Of a DNA stretch of 45,486 nt, positions 10,295-19,514 are shown one piece after another; within the stretch, counting starts at the first letter, position 1, and every line of letters starts with the position of its first letter. Both the position numbers and the translations under genes were made by a program. Under the pieces are notes generated by a model. The model had not been told where the DNA came from. It saw nothing but the letters and a program-made list of their open reading frames with translations, and searched no databases. This DNA comes from Clostridiaceae bacterium. GTDB taxonomy: Bacteria; Bacillota; Clostridia; Saccharofermentanales; DTU023. The stretch lies in contig JAAZKK010000061.1 in the NCBI GenBank assembly GCA_012799825.1, positions 1 through 45,486 on the forward strand. Direction: 5' to 3'.

Positions 10295-12820
10295 CTATTC
10301 CTGTGTGTGTTCGCACGCGTTGTCTAATACGGTGTGATTTTGGCTTTCTGTGGCCGTCGAAGGTGCTGTGACCTGCGTAGTCGCATCGTGTGGATCAGAA
10401 AGCTCTTTACCATCTGTTGTCTGAGTAGCGTTCTCATGACTGTTTGACATGTCAATGTCAACCACTAAGTCGTCAAGCAGGGCGAGAAGCCATGTTCCGC
10501 GCGGATGTATTTGCTTATGATCCGGCTTGACACGTTCGCGAAGGCGTTGTTCAATGCTCTGCCTGATCATATCGTCCTGTTGATCGCGCATACGTTTCAG
10601 CAATGAATTTAAGCGCTGCTCGATTTGATCCAGATATTCATTTTGCGATTTTGGTGTCGACAAAACGGGCTGATCGGCTTGAGGAGCCTCGTTTGAATAC
10701 ACTGTCTTTAAATCGCTCGCATCCGTTGCGGATTTACTCCGGTTCCTGTGCTGTGAATTCGATTGTTGCTTGTTCATAAAACTCCTTGTTTTAAGCGTAT
10801 TCACGATGTAGGAGCCTCCGCCTTGTGCTCCATAGCCGACATCGAAGATGTTTTGCTGAACGACTTCCGCGATGTGTTCTCGATAGAAGTCTTTGCGTTC
10901 CAGTAGATCTGCGACGACAGCGGGCAGCAGAACGAGATGATCGGTGTCAAGCGAGATGCCGATCTCATCGCGAAGCGATATATCCAACGGAACGCAGGGG
11001 ATCTTTTGATAGTTCGGGTTCATGATTTTCATTGGCGTATTGATGAAAAGAGACGGTTTTTTTGTCGCGTAGGAGAATTCATTGGCGATCGTAGACCAGT
11101 CCGTTATGACCAGATCTGCGGTATAGACGGTCTCGCTTGACGCGAACGACGTCTGAAACTCGAATGCATCGCCGGAATCGCTGTATTGACGGATCAAGGC
11201 ATTGACTTTATCGGGAAAACGTTTCACGAACTCGGGATGTGGGCGCGCAATGACATGATAACCAGCATCAAGCAGCGGACGGATGACTTCATCCGGGCAA
11301 AGTTCAAGGATGTTGTATTTTTGCCACGAAGGGGCGATGAGGATTTTTTTCGGATCGTTTTCAATGTCGCCGAGCGCATCTGCCGCTTTCAGCATGGAGT
11401 CAAGCAGCGGATATCCCGTTTTGACTAATTTTTTTGGCGGAAGATTGTAGATGCGTTCTGTTTCGCGCACTTCCCGGATGTGGTTAGGTCCGTAGCAGAA
11501 AATCGTGTTAAAGTGGTCTAGCGCGCCTTCTCGCAGCATGAGGTGCAGGCTTGTCATCCCGTGGTCAAGGTAGATGTACTCGATGTCTTTCCGGACGAGC
11601 GAGCGTTTGATCTGATATTTTTCAAGATCGGGCATCGTCATCACGACCATATCGGCGTCCATCAGCATCATGAACTGAATAAGCGCGATCGGGCCGATAT
11701 AGTACGTTTGTATGCGCGGATTGTCTTTTTTGAAAATTCGGTCGTTGATGTCGCTTGTGACGTAATGGATGACAAGATCCGAGTGATTGAGCACGTAATC
11801 AATGAATCCCTCAAAATATTTGTAATAACCGCTGCTTTCAGCATAGAAGACAAGCCGCTTATCCTTTGTTTTCATAAAGCGTTTTTTGTCGGCGCGCTGA
11901 GCGCGGCGCTTCTTGGCATTGAGGGCGCGCTGTGCCCGCTTTTCTTCGCGTGTGAGGTGCGGTTTCTCAACGTGCTTGAGGTTGTCGGCGTAGGTTCCCG
12001 GATCGTAGATTATATTGCAGAGCGCCTGAACGGGGATTGACATCAAGTTGCCGCTAATCCAGTAAAGTCCTACACCGCACGGCAAAATAGCGGCGAAAAA
12101 GGCGGAGAACGCCACGAGGAAAATCGTCATGCCCCAGCGGCTCGCGGCGCTCTGTACACGCTGCAGTACATTGGCGCGGTTTTGATAGATGCCGAGGAGC
12201 AGCGCGCTTGCTCCGGAAAGGATAGGGTAAAGAACGGTGACGGACGCAAGGCGCGGGACTTCCGCCATATTTGTGCCGAGAAAATGAAGATCCATCTGAA
12301 GGATCTTGTCTAGTCCTGACAGCTCCGTAAACAGCGCCGGATTCGCTTGTGCCGTCTCAAGAACGGAAAGTTCCGCTCCGGTGCCCATCGCTTCGGGCGT
12401 CGTGCTGAGAAAACGCGCCGTTTTTTCTACAAAAAGGGCGATAGTTTCTGTGTCAAGATGCAGTAAATGCTGCATCGGATGGTAAATGACGTTGATCAGC
12501 CCGAGGATGATAGGGATTTGGATTAAGAGCGGCAGCATGCCCTTAAGCGGACTGTAACGCTCTTTTTTATAAAGCGCTTTTTGCATTTCAGCGATTTCAG
12601 CGCTGTTGCCGTCGTAACGCCGACGGACGTCCTCAAGAAGAGGGCGCAGTTTAATCATTGCGATCGAATTTTTCTGCGATATCAGCGACAGAGGAAACAT
12701 GATGATTTTTGTAAAGAGCGTGAAGAGAATAATGGAAACGCCGTAATTACCGACAAGCTGCCAGCAAAAACGCATCACATATCCCAGCGGTATTCCAAAT
12801 AGCGTGTTAATGATGTCCAT
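10295..12820 (-). CDS. YidC/Oxa1-family membrane insertase domain fused to a CDP-glycerol:glycerophosphotransferase (TagF/TagB-like) domain
   Basis: N-terminus MDIINTLFGIPLGYVMRFCWQLVGNYGVSIILFTLFTKIIMFPLSLISQKNSIAM (YidC2-like); after a basic linker, YIYLDHGMTSLHLMLREGALDHFNTIFCYGPNHIREVRE...APSWQKYNIL...VIARPHPEF...LVITDWSTIANEFSYATKKPSLFINTPMK. The ORF track extends to 13069 from a GTG; the natural start is probably the internal ATG at about 12820. Confidence 0.87.
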   Translation of the reverse strand: MDIINTLFGIPLGYVMRFCWQLVGNYGVSIILFTLFTKIIMFPLSLISQKNSIAMIKLRPLLEDVRRRYDGNSAEIAEMQKALYKKERYSPLKGMLPLLIQIPIILGLINVIYHPMQHLLHLDTETIALFVEKTARFLSTTPEAMGTGAELSVLETAQANPALFTELSGLDKILQMDLHFLGTNMAEVPRLASVTVLYPILSGASALLLGIYQNRANVLQRVQSAASRWGMTIFLVAFSAFFAAILPCGVGLYWISGNLMSIPVQALCNIIYDPGTYADNLKHVEKPHLTREEKRAQRALNAKKRRAQRADKKRFMKTKDKRLVFYAESSGYYKYFEGFIDYVLNHSDLVIHYVTSDINDRIFKKDNPRIQTYYIGPIALIQFMMLMDADMVVMTMPDLEKYQIKRSLVRKDIEYIYLDHGMTSLHLMLREGALDHFNTIFCYGPNHIREVRETERIYNLPPKKLVKTGYPLLDSMLKAADALGDIENDPKKILIAPSWQKYNILELCPDEVIRPLLDAGYHVIARPHPEFVKRFPDKVNALIRQYSDSGDAFEFQTSFASSETVYTADLVITDWSTIANEFSYATKKPSLFINTPMKIMNPNYQKIPCVPLDISLRDEIGISLDTDHLVLLPAVVADLLERKDFYREHIAEVVQQNIFDVGYGAQGGGSYIVNTLKTRSFMNKQQSNSQHRNRSKSATDASDLKTVYSNEAPQADQPVLSTPKSQNEYLDQIEQRLNSLLKRMRDQQDDMIRQSIEQRLRERVKPDHKQIHPRGTWLLALLDDLVVDIDMSNSHENATQTTDGKELSDPHDATTQVTAPSTATESQNHTVLDNACEHTQE

Positions 12821-13009
12821 ATCGAGTTTGCCACCTCTTCGACCGCACGATACGCACTCTGCAGAGCAACTCCTGCCCTGCAGCGCAAAAAAGATCGAGG
12901 TTGATTGTGTATTGTGCGAGAATCTCCCACTTCTTTGTCGTCGAGGCGGTGTCATCCTGTTTTGTTTATAGAGACATTCTCTTCTTAAAATAGAAACTTG
13001 TAAAGAGTG

Positions 13010-13061
13010 TGTTTGCAAATTGTAAAAAACATGTTTGCAAATTGTAAAAAATATGTATAAT
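13010..13061 (+). promoter_or_regulatory. Two abutting 22-bp direct repeats running into a TATAAT -10-like element; candidate LicA-side promoter/operator
   Basis: TGTTTGCAAATTGTAAAAAA(C/T)A at 13010-13031 and 13032-13053, followed by TATAAT at 13056-13061. Confidence 0.5.
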
Positions 13062-13284
13062 AGTTCCACTATATTTAGATCAAGCTGTGGTCAGCGAGAT
13101 CAGATATCTCTTCGCTGAAAATCGCAGATGAGATGCCGCACATGCTGTCCGCAAGATGTTGGAGGCTTTTTTGTTGAATATCGCAGATGAGATACTCTTC
13201 GTTTGCGATTTACAGACCCGGTGAGGCCTTTATCTAACTAGACGGGAAACGAGAAGAAGGTATCGCATTTCTGTAAAGAAGCGC

Positions 13285-14199
13285 ATGAGCGAGGAAAAAC
13301 ATATGGCAATGGAAAAATTATCAAAGCGTGACCGTTCTGAGCTCAGCAAACTTCAGGAGCTTGCGTTGCCCGGTGCGCGCATCACCGATGTTGAGCGGCT
13401 CGGCGGACTGACAAATCGTTCTTTTCATGTGTTTACCGATCAAGGTGAATTCGTTTTTCGGCTTCCCGGTGAAGGAACTGAGAGCTTGATTGATCGTAAT
13501 GATGAAAGGATCAGCACCTTTTTGGCCAGCGATCTCGGCATCGATACGGAGATCGTGTATTTCAACGCCACAACCGGGCTTAAGGTGAGCCGCTATCTCG
13601 ATCAAGCGGTGACAATGAACGCGACGACACTGCGCGATCCTGAAAACATTATCCTTGTCGCGGAAATCCTGCGCAAACTTCACGATTCCGGTCAAGACAC
13701 CGGCATTGTCTTCGATATCCTGGATATGGCCATGCATTATGAAAAAATCATCCATGACGGTGGTCTTTACTTTTTTGATCGATATGAAAATGTGCGCGCC
13801 TTGGTCATCGATCATCTTGAAAAGGGACCGGATCGTCCAAAAGTTACGTGTCACAATGACCCGCTGTGCGAAAATTGGATTAAAAGCGGGGATCGCATGT
13901 ATCTTGTGGACTGGGAATATGCCGGCATGAACGCGGCGTCGTGGGATCTTGCCGATGTGTCTATCGAGGCGGCGTATGGCAACGATGAAGACCAACTGCT
14001 TCTAACAGCGTATTATGAGGGTTCGATGACGGAGGAAGAGTGTGCCGATTTCGCCCTCAACAAGATATACATCGATTTTCTTTGGAGTTTGTGGGGAAGA
14101 GCGCGTCAGGTGTACGAGGGCGAGCCCATGCGCATATATGCCGATTATCGCTACAACCGCCTTCTTAAGAACATTTCGGCCGTCCGCTTTTTGTCGTAA
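13285..14199 (+). CDS. Choline/ethanolamine kinase (LicA-like) / aminoglycoside-phosphotransferase fold
   Basis: RLGGLTNRSFHVFTDQGEFVFRLPGEGTESLIDRNDE, VTCHNDPLCENWI, YLVDWEYAGMNAASWDLAD. Confidence 0.88.
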   Translation: MSEEKHMAMEKLSKRDRSELSKLQELALPGARITDVERLGGLTNRSFHVFTDQGEFVFRLPGEGTESLIDRNDERISTFLASDLGIDTEIVYFNATTGLKVSRYLDQAVTMNATTLRDPENIILVAEILRKLHDSGQDTGIVFDILDMAMHYEKIIHDGGLYFFDRYENVRALVIDHLEKGPDRPKVTCHNDPLCENWIKSGDRMYLVDWEYAGMNAASWDLADVSIEAAYGNDEDQLLLTAYYEGSMTEEECADFALNKIYIDFLWSLWGRARQVYEGEPMRIYADYRYNRLLKNISAVRFLS

Positions 14200-14300
14200 A
14201 AGATGATGCCATAGAGCGCATATAGAGACGCTAAAGTACGTCGATGCTCTCAAAAATAGTGGCGAAAAAACAATAAAGCGCATGGAGGGATGCTTCTCTC

Positions 14301-14618
14301 ATGAACACATCTTCAACAAAGCAGAATGCTTCTTTGGGCGCGCCTGAAAGACGTTCCGATGGCGAAAGCGCGGGATTGCGCGCTAATAATACATCTTCGA
14401 GCGCGCCTGAAAGACGTTGCGATGACAAAAGCGCTGGATCGCGGGTCGAAAACACATCTTCGAGCGCGCCTAAGAGGCGTGCGATTCCGTCATGGTTTCG
14501 CTTAATTGTATTGGTTTTAGCAATTTTTCTTGTGCTCGTTGGCATAACGCAAGGTGAGGTCTTGACTGTTTTAATCAAAGCGACCCACCTATGCCTAGAG
14601 TGTGTCGGCATCGGCTAA
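14301..14618 (+). CDS. CD1871A-family-like small membrane protein with a C-terminal CxxC-like motif and a repetitive N-terminal extension
   Basis: C-terminus WFRLIVLVLAIFLVLVGITQGEVLTVLIKATHLCLECVGIG; located directly upstream of a membrane 4Fe-4S protein, as expected for the family. Confidence 0.75.
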   Translation: MNTSSTKQNASLGAPERRSDGESAGLRANNTSSSAPERRCDDKSAGSRVENTSSSAPKRRAIPSWFRLIVLVLAIFLVLVGITQGEVLTVLIKATHLCLECVGIG

Positions 14619-14681
14619 CGTCGAGCGTGCGATCGGCTTCTTAAGAAGGTATCAACGAATTTAGAAAGGCGCTGGCGTAAG

Positions 14682-15755
14682 ATGAATCAACAGCATGTTC
14701 CAGATCTTAAGGAGAAGGTAGCAATTCCATCCGAGCAACACTTGAAATGCAGCGCCTTCTCCGGCGAAGATATTCGTAGAGGGGCTGCCGGAAAGGCTGA
14801 CACCCCAAAAAAGTCTTTCGAAAAACCGGATATCCGCAAAGGACCTGCCCGAAAAAGCGAAAAAAAGAGAAAGCCTCTTCGTCTTCGGCGCGGCTGGATA
14901 CAGGCTGTAGCGACGCTTCTTTCCAATATTCATCTGTCCAACTTTATTAAGGGACGCGTTCATCAGGGGCCACTCAAGCAAGTTTGCGTGCCGGGACTCA
15001 ACTGCTACTCGTGTCCCGCGGCCACAGCTTCGTGCCCGGTTGGCGCATATCAAGCCGTCGCCGGTTCGCCGAAACATAAATTCTCTTTCTACATCGTTGG
15101 TCTTTTGTCGATCTTCGGCGTGTTTATGGGGCGTTTCATCTGTGGGTTTCTTTGTCCTTTCGGATGGCTCCAAGATCTTTTGCATCGTATACCTTTGAAA
15201 AAGTTCAGCACGAAAAAAGTCAAGCCGCTCCGTTATGTGAAATATGTCATGTTGTTTTTTGTCGTCGGGCTTATGCCGGTCTTATTTGCGAATGTCGTAG
15301 GGATGGGGGAACCGTACTTCTGTAAATACGTCTGTCCGCAAGGCGTCCTCGAGGGAGGAATTCCTCTCGCCATCGCCAACCCCAGCATTCGTGCGGCATT
15401 AGGTTTTCTTTTTTCTTGGAAAACCGGTATTCTCGTTGCCGTCGTCATCTTGTCGATCCTTTTTTACAGGCCGTTTTGCAAATGGCTGTGCCCCTTAGGC
15501 GCGTTTTATTCCTTCTTTAACCGCGTGTCGTTCTATCAATACCAAGTTGATTTTGATAAATGCATCGATTGCGGCAAATGCGCGAAAGTCTGCGGAATGG
15601 ATGTCGATATCAGGAAGAATCAAGCGCATCCGGAGTGCATACGCTGCGGCGAGTGCGAAAAAGCCTGCCCGACCGGCGCAATCTCACATCACTTTCACAT
15701 TTTTAAGAAAAAAACGACCGCAACTTCCCATCAAGATCAAAAGCGCACAACATAA
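14682..15755 (+). CDS. NapH/NosR-type membrane 4Fe-4S binding protein
   Basis: CPLGAF and CGFLCPFGWLQDLLHRIP motifs in a polytopic context; C-terminal dicluster CIDCGKCAKVCGMD...CIRCGECEKACPTGAI. Confidence 0.88.
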   Translation: MNQQHVPDLKEKVAIPSEQHLKCSAFSGEDIRRGAAGKADTPKKSFEKPDIRKGPARKSEKKRKPLRLRRGWIQAVATLLSNIHLSNFIKGRVHQGPLKQVCVPGLNCYSCPAATASCPVGAYQAVAGSPKHKFSFYIVGLLSIFGVFMGRFICGFLCPFGWLQDLLHRIPLKKFSTKKVKPLRYVKYVMLFFVVGLMPVLFANVVGMGEPYFCKYVCPQGVLEGGIPLAIANPSIRAALGFLFSWKTGILVAVVILSILFYRPFCKWLCPLGAFYSFFNRVSFYQYQVDFDKCIDCGKCAKVCGMDVDIRKNQAHPECIRCGECEKACPTGAISHHFHIFKKKTTATSHQDQKRTT

Positions 15756-16034
15756 CAAATTTGTAGATACGGTTATGGGAATAAAAGTTCCATCACAGGC
15801 AATCAAATCTCCCTTGATCAAATCAGGGTGGGTGATTTGCCGAAGGATACACATCTACAAATCTTCAAATGTTTTCCCATTTTGAAAGGAAAACAGCAAC
15901 GGCGATTTTGGCTAAACGTGGAATGATCCTGATTTTGAAAACTTTCAACGCCACAGTGTTTTTGTTTCCAGCTTTTCACATAGCGTTGTACAGTGCGACA
16001 TGAGTTTTTATCACCGATTTTTCCCTATAATCTG

Positions 16035-16073
16035 TTGACAGCACGTAAGAGGTGAAGGATAATTAACGTTATC
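16035..16073 (+). promoter_or_regulatory. Sigma-70/A-like promoter with a TAACGTTA palindrome next to the -10
   Basis: TTGACA (16035-16040), 17-nt spacer, GATAAT (16058-16063), then TTAACGTTATC. Confidence 0.55.
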
Positions 16074-16107
16074 TGAATAAATATTCACAAGAGAGGAGGG
16101 AATATCT

Positions 16108-16647
16108 ATGGCACAACAGGAGAATTTTGAGACAAAGCGATGTCGATTCGAAGAGAAGATCGGGCTTCATGAAGACATCACAAAAGAGGATTATATCAAT
16201 GCGCTGGAATCTGCCAACCGCGACCGGGCGCTGTACGCATGGTTCCTTTATAAAAAGCTGAAGGAACTGTATCCGGAAGTCGATGCGCAGAAGGTCTTTA
16301 CGGAGGCTATTTATGAATACGGGGTGACGCGTGCCGGAGCAGAAAAAAATCTGAAGACTGCGAGCGAGGTTCTGCTGGACCAAACTTCGAAGGCAGGTAT
16401 GCTCGTTTTCGACCAGACAATCACAGAGCTTGGTGAAGAAAGTGCGGAAAAAACGATGAAGAACTGTCCACTCGTCAATGCGCTTCGCGCGGTTGGCGCT
16501 GAGGATGCGGAGATCGAAAATTTCTGCAAACATATTTTCTTTGCAGGAGATGACGGTCAAATGACCGCTTATCCCGGGTATAAAATCAGTTTTCCGGAAA
16601 CACTTTCCGACGGTGACACTTGCCGGATGTGCATTGACCGGATCTGA
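16108..16647 (+). CDS. L-2-amino-thiazoline-4-carboxylic acid hydrolase (ATC_hydrolase) family-like protein
   Basis: C-terminal pattern CPLVNALRAVGAEDAEIENFCKHIFF...GYKISFPETLSDGDTCRMCIDRI resembles the ATC hydrolase family. Confidence 0.65.
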   Translation: MAQQENFETKRCRFEEKIGLHEDITKEDYINALESANRDRALYAWFLYKKLKELYPEVDAQKVFTEAIYEYGVTRAGAEKNLKTASEVLLDQTSKAGMLVFDQTITELGEESAEKTMKNCPLVNALRAVGAEDAEIENFCKHIFFAGDDGQMTAYPGYKISFPETLSDGDTCRMCIDRI

Positions 16648-16805
16648 CAAGCCGAAACCCGAAAGAAATATAGAAGATAATTAAAGAGGAGCGTGGAGAT
16701 CCTTAGTGAACCCGGACAGAGTGTCCGAAAACTCTCCATTTTGACCCGGATGCGGAATGTGTCATAGCTCGTGTCCAATCTATAAGGTGTACTTCATTTT
16801 CTTGA

Positions 16806-16858
16806 AAACAAAAAGCCCAAAGCGCCTGGCATGACGGCGTTTTAGGATAAATTGTGGA
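16806..16858 (-). repeat. Copy of the tRNA-Gly trailer/terminator sequence, inverted relative to the copy at 40185-40236
   Basis: Minus strand TCCACAATTTATCCTAAAACGCCGTCATGCCAGGCGCTTTGGGCTTTTTG versus plus strand at 40185 TCCACAATTTGTCCCAAAACGCCGTCATACCAGGCGTCTTGGGACTTTTTTG. Confidence 0.75.
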
Positions 16859-16877
16859 AACGTAGGAGGGATTTCTC

Positions 16878-18275
16878 ATGTATTTGGCAATTATTCTTAT
16901 TTACCTTGCCGCTGTTTTCGCGATCGGCATTTATTTCTCAAAGAATGCGCAAAACAGCAAAAGTTTCTTGTCCGCGAAAGGACAGATATCGTGGTACGTC
17001 AATGCAGGTACCCTGATTGCGACGTACGTCGGATCCGGTGCCATCATGGGCGGCGCGTCGCTGGCTTTTACGAGTGGTTACAACGCCATTTGGCTCTACG
17101 CTGGTGGCTGGCTCGCCATTCTCGCGCATGTTCTTCTCTATAAAAAGATCAAGAAGCTTAGCGGCTCAACCGTCAGCGAACTGATCGGCAACCGTTACGG
17201 TGACACGGCGCGTCTCATCTCCGCACTGATCATCATGGTCGCTGAGACTTCAATCGTCGGTTATAATCTGAAGAGTATCGGCGTTATCATCAATACCATC
17301 ACAGGTATGAATGTAAATGTCGCGGCAGTTATCGCTACGATCTTCATTATCCTTATCACAGTGGTCGCAGGCCTTGTCTCGGTCGCTTACACAGATTATG
17401 TACAGTCCATCATTATCATTGTTTCGTTCATCATTGCAATACCGGCTATCATCAATGCCGGCGGCGGACTTTCTAACATCATATCTCGGCTGCCGACAGA
17501 ATACTTTAATCCTCTCGGTTCATTTGGAGGAATAAGTTACATCCTTTCAAGTATGTTGCCGACGTTCTGCCTTGTGTTCATGTCACAGAGCTTCTGGCAG
17601 CGTTTCGCTGCTGCAGGAAGCAAGAAGGATCTGCTTAAAACAGTCATTACTTGGCTCATCGGCGTTGTGACGATCTCGCTTCTTATCATTACGTTCGCGA
17701 CCTTCGGCAAAGCGGCTGCCCCGGATGCAACAGCAGATTCGATCGTAATTTACCTCGCGAAAAACATTCTTCCAACACTTGTCGGTATCCTGATCCTGGT
17801 GGCGACAACGTCGATTTTGGTAACGACGGCAGATTCGTACCTGCTGGCCTCAACCTCCGTTTTCATGAACGATCTATATAACCGTTACATCAACAAAAAC
17901 GCTGACGAAAAGAAGAAGCTCCTCGTCAGCCGTATAAGTGTTGTCGTATTCGGCATCATCTCGTTCGTTCTGGTCACATTCTTTCCGACGATTCTCTCCA
18001 TGGTCTACTTCGCGTACACGATGGAAGGCGGCCTGATCGTTGCCATGATTGGCATCTTGTTTTGGAAGCGTGCAACACCCCAGGGCGGCGTTGCGGCTAT
18101 CGCGACAGTCTTTGTTGTCACGATCCTGTGGGAGATCTTCAAGCCGTTCGGCATTGCGACGATTTTCGCGACGTTGATCTCAGGTACGGCGGTCCTAGTC
18201 ATCGTGAGCCTACTAACACCGCCGCCGGAACAGAAATACATTGCCTGTTTCGAGGAGAGTGGGGACGATGAATAA
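16878..18275 (+). CDS. Sodium:solute symporter (SSS family)
   Basis: Multi-TM protein; YLAIILIYLAAVFAIGIYFSKNAQNSKSFLSAKGQISWYVNAGTLIATYVGSGAIMGGASLAF and TTADSYLLASTSVFMNDLYNRYI are typical SSS motifs. RBS aggaggg. Confidence 0.9.
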   Translation: MYLAIILIYLAAVFAIGIYFSKNAQNSKSFLSAKGQISWYVNAGTLIATYVGSGAIMGGASLAFTSGYNAIWLYAGGWLAILAHVLLYKKIKKLSGSTVSELIGNRYGDTARLISALIIMVAETSIVGYNLKSIGVIINTITGMNVNVAAVIATIFIILITVVAGLVSVAYTDYVQSIIIIVSFIIAIPAIINAGGGLSNIISRLPTEYFNPLGSFGGISYILSSMLPTFCLVFMSQSFWQRFAAAGSKKDLLKTVITWLIGVVTISLLIITFATFGKAAAPDATADSIVIYLAKNILPTLVGILILVATTSILVTTADSYLLASTSVFMNDLYNRYINKNADEKKKLLVSRISVVVFGIISFVLVTFFPTILSMVYFAYTMEGGLIVAMIGILFWKRATPQGGVAAIATVFVVTILWEIFKPFGIATIFATLISGTAVLVIVSLLTPPPEQKYIACFEESGDDE

Positions 18276-19503
18276 AAACGCATTTGTCATAAAAGCCGAA
18301 GGTATTTACGACGGAACGCGCACGGCCATGCGGCGGGGCATGGCCGTCGCCGTAAAAGATGGTGTGATTGAAGCGATCGTCCCGTCCAGTGCGGTTGCGT
18401 CTTTTGAGGAAAAAGGGTACTTGATCCTTGATGAAAAAGGTAAATATGTGATTCCTGGGCTTATTGACGCGCATGTCCATCTGGTGCTTCCAGGCGATGG
18501 TACGGCGGCTGAAGACGCGCTTTCACGTCCAATCTCCGTAACGGCACAGACGGTGCGTGAGAATTGTGCACAGGCTCTTTCTCACGGTATTACGACACTT
18601 AGAGACTGCGGTGGTCTAGCGGACGTTCTTTTCTACGTCCGTGATGAGATCAGGAGAGGAGAGATCAATGGGCCGAACCTGATCCTCAGTGGCGCGCCGC
18701 TTACGTCTCCGAAGGGACACACTTGGTATTTCGGTGGCGAGGTTCGGACGCCAAAAGAAGCGCGGGAAAAAGTACAGGAGCAGATAAAAGCCGGTGCCGA
18801 TTTCGTGAAGCTGATCGCAACAGGCGGAGGCACGCGGGGTGTGGTTCAGTCTGATCAGATGTTGACGAATGAAGAAATGGCAGCGGCTTCGGAAGAGGCC
18901 GAAAAAGAAGAGACTTACGCGACGGCACATGTCTGTACCACCGTGACTGCACGCGCAGCAGTAGAGAGCGGCGTGCATATGCTGGAGCACCTGATTCTTG
19001 CCGATGCAAGCAACACACTTGCTTTTGACGAATTGCTCATTGAACAGATCGCGAATAAAAAGATTCCGGTCGCCCACACGATGAGCGTCCTGAAACTTTC
19101 GATCGCGAAATACACGACACTCGGCAGAGCGCTCACTGAGCAAGAGCAAGCGGAATACGACATGCTTCGCCGCTTCGATGAGACGATTGATGAGGGTTTC
19201 CGAAGAACATGCAAAGATCTAGTCTATATACCGGCTACGGATTCCGGATGGCGTTCGTCGTCGTTCGGCTCTCTTGCGGACAGCATGATCCCGATGGAAA
19301 GGCTCGGGCTTTCAATCCCGGGAGTTCTGTATTCGGCTACTGGGCTTGCGGCAGATGTTCTGCGCAGGGAAGATATCGGGATTCTTTCGGAAGGAAGACG
19401 CGCAGACATCGCGGTGCTTGATGCCGACCCGTTCGAAGATCTCGACAATCTTAAGAAAGTGAGCCTCGTCTTCAAAGACGGAAAAGAGGTCTTTAGAGCC
19501 TAA
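18268..19503 (+). CDS. Amidohydrolase family protein (metal-dependent; imidazolonepropionase/Xaa-Pro dipeptidase-like)
   Basis: VIPGLIDAHVHLVL, GADFVKLIATGGGTRG, ATAHVCTTVTARAAVESGVHMLEHL, AADVLRREDIGILSEGRRADIAVLDADPFED. Confidence 0.88.
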   Translation: MNKNAFVIKAEGIYDGTRTAMRRGMAVAVKDGVIEAIVPSSAVASFEEKGYLILDEKGKYVIPGLIDAHVHLVLPGDGTAAEDALSRPISVTAQTVRENCAQALSHGITTLRDCGGLADVLFYVRDEIRRGEINGPNLILSGAPLTSPKGHTWYFGGEVRTPKEAREKVQEQIKAGADFVKLIATGGGTRGVVQSDQMLTNEEMAAASEEAEKEETYATAHVCTTVTARAAVESGVHMLEHLILADASNTLAFDELLIEQIANKKIPVAHTMSVLKLSIAKYTTLGRALTEQEQAEYDMLRRFDETIDEGFRRTCKDLVYIPATDSGWRSSSFGSLADSMIPMERLGLSIPGVLYSATGLAADVLRREDIGILSEGRRADIAVLDADPFEDLDNLKKVSLVFKDGKEVFRA

Positions 19504-19514
19504 GGAGGAAAGTC

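Noticed and set aside
13080-13285. T-box riboswitch in the LicA leader
   Set aside because: No AGGGTGGNACCGCG-type T-box sequence and no typical specifier stem seen.
15755-16030. Regulatory RNA or repeat element in the gap after the 4Fe-4S gene
   Set aside because: Only imperfect hairpins (around AATCTCCCTTGATCAAATCAGGGTGGGTGATT) with no clear family or terminator tail.
16690-16750. Hairpin CGGACAgagTGTCCG after the ATC-hydrolase-like gene as a terminator
   Set aside because: Short stem without a convincing T-run; kept out of the feature list.
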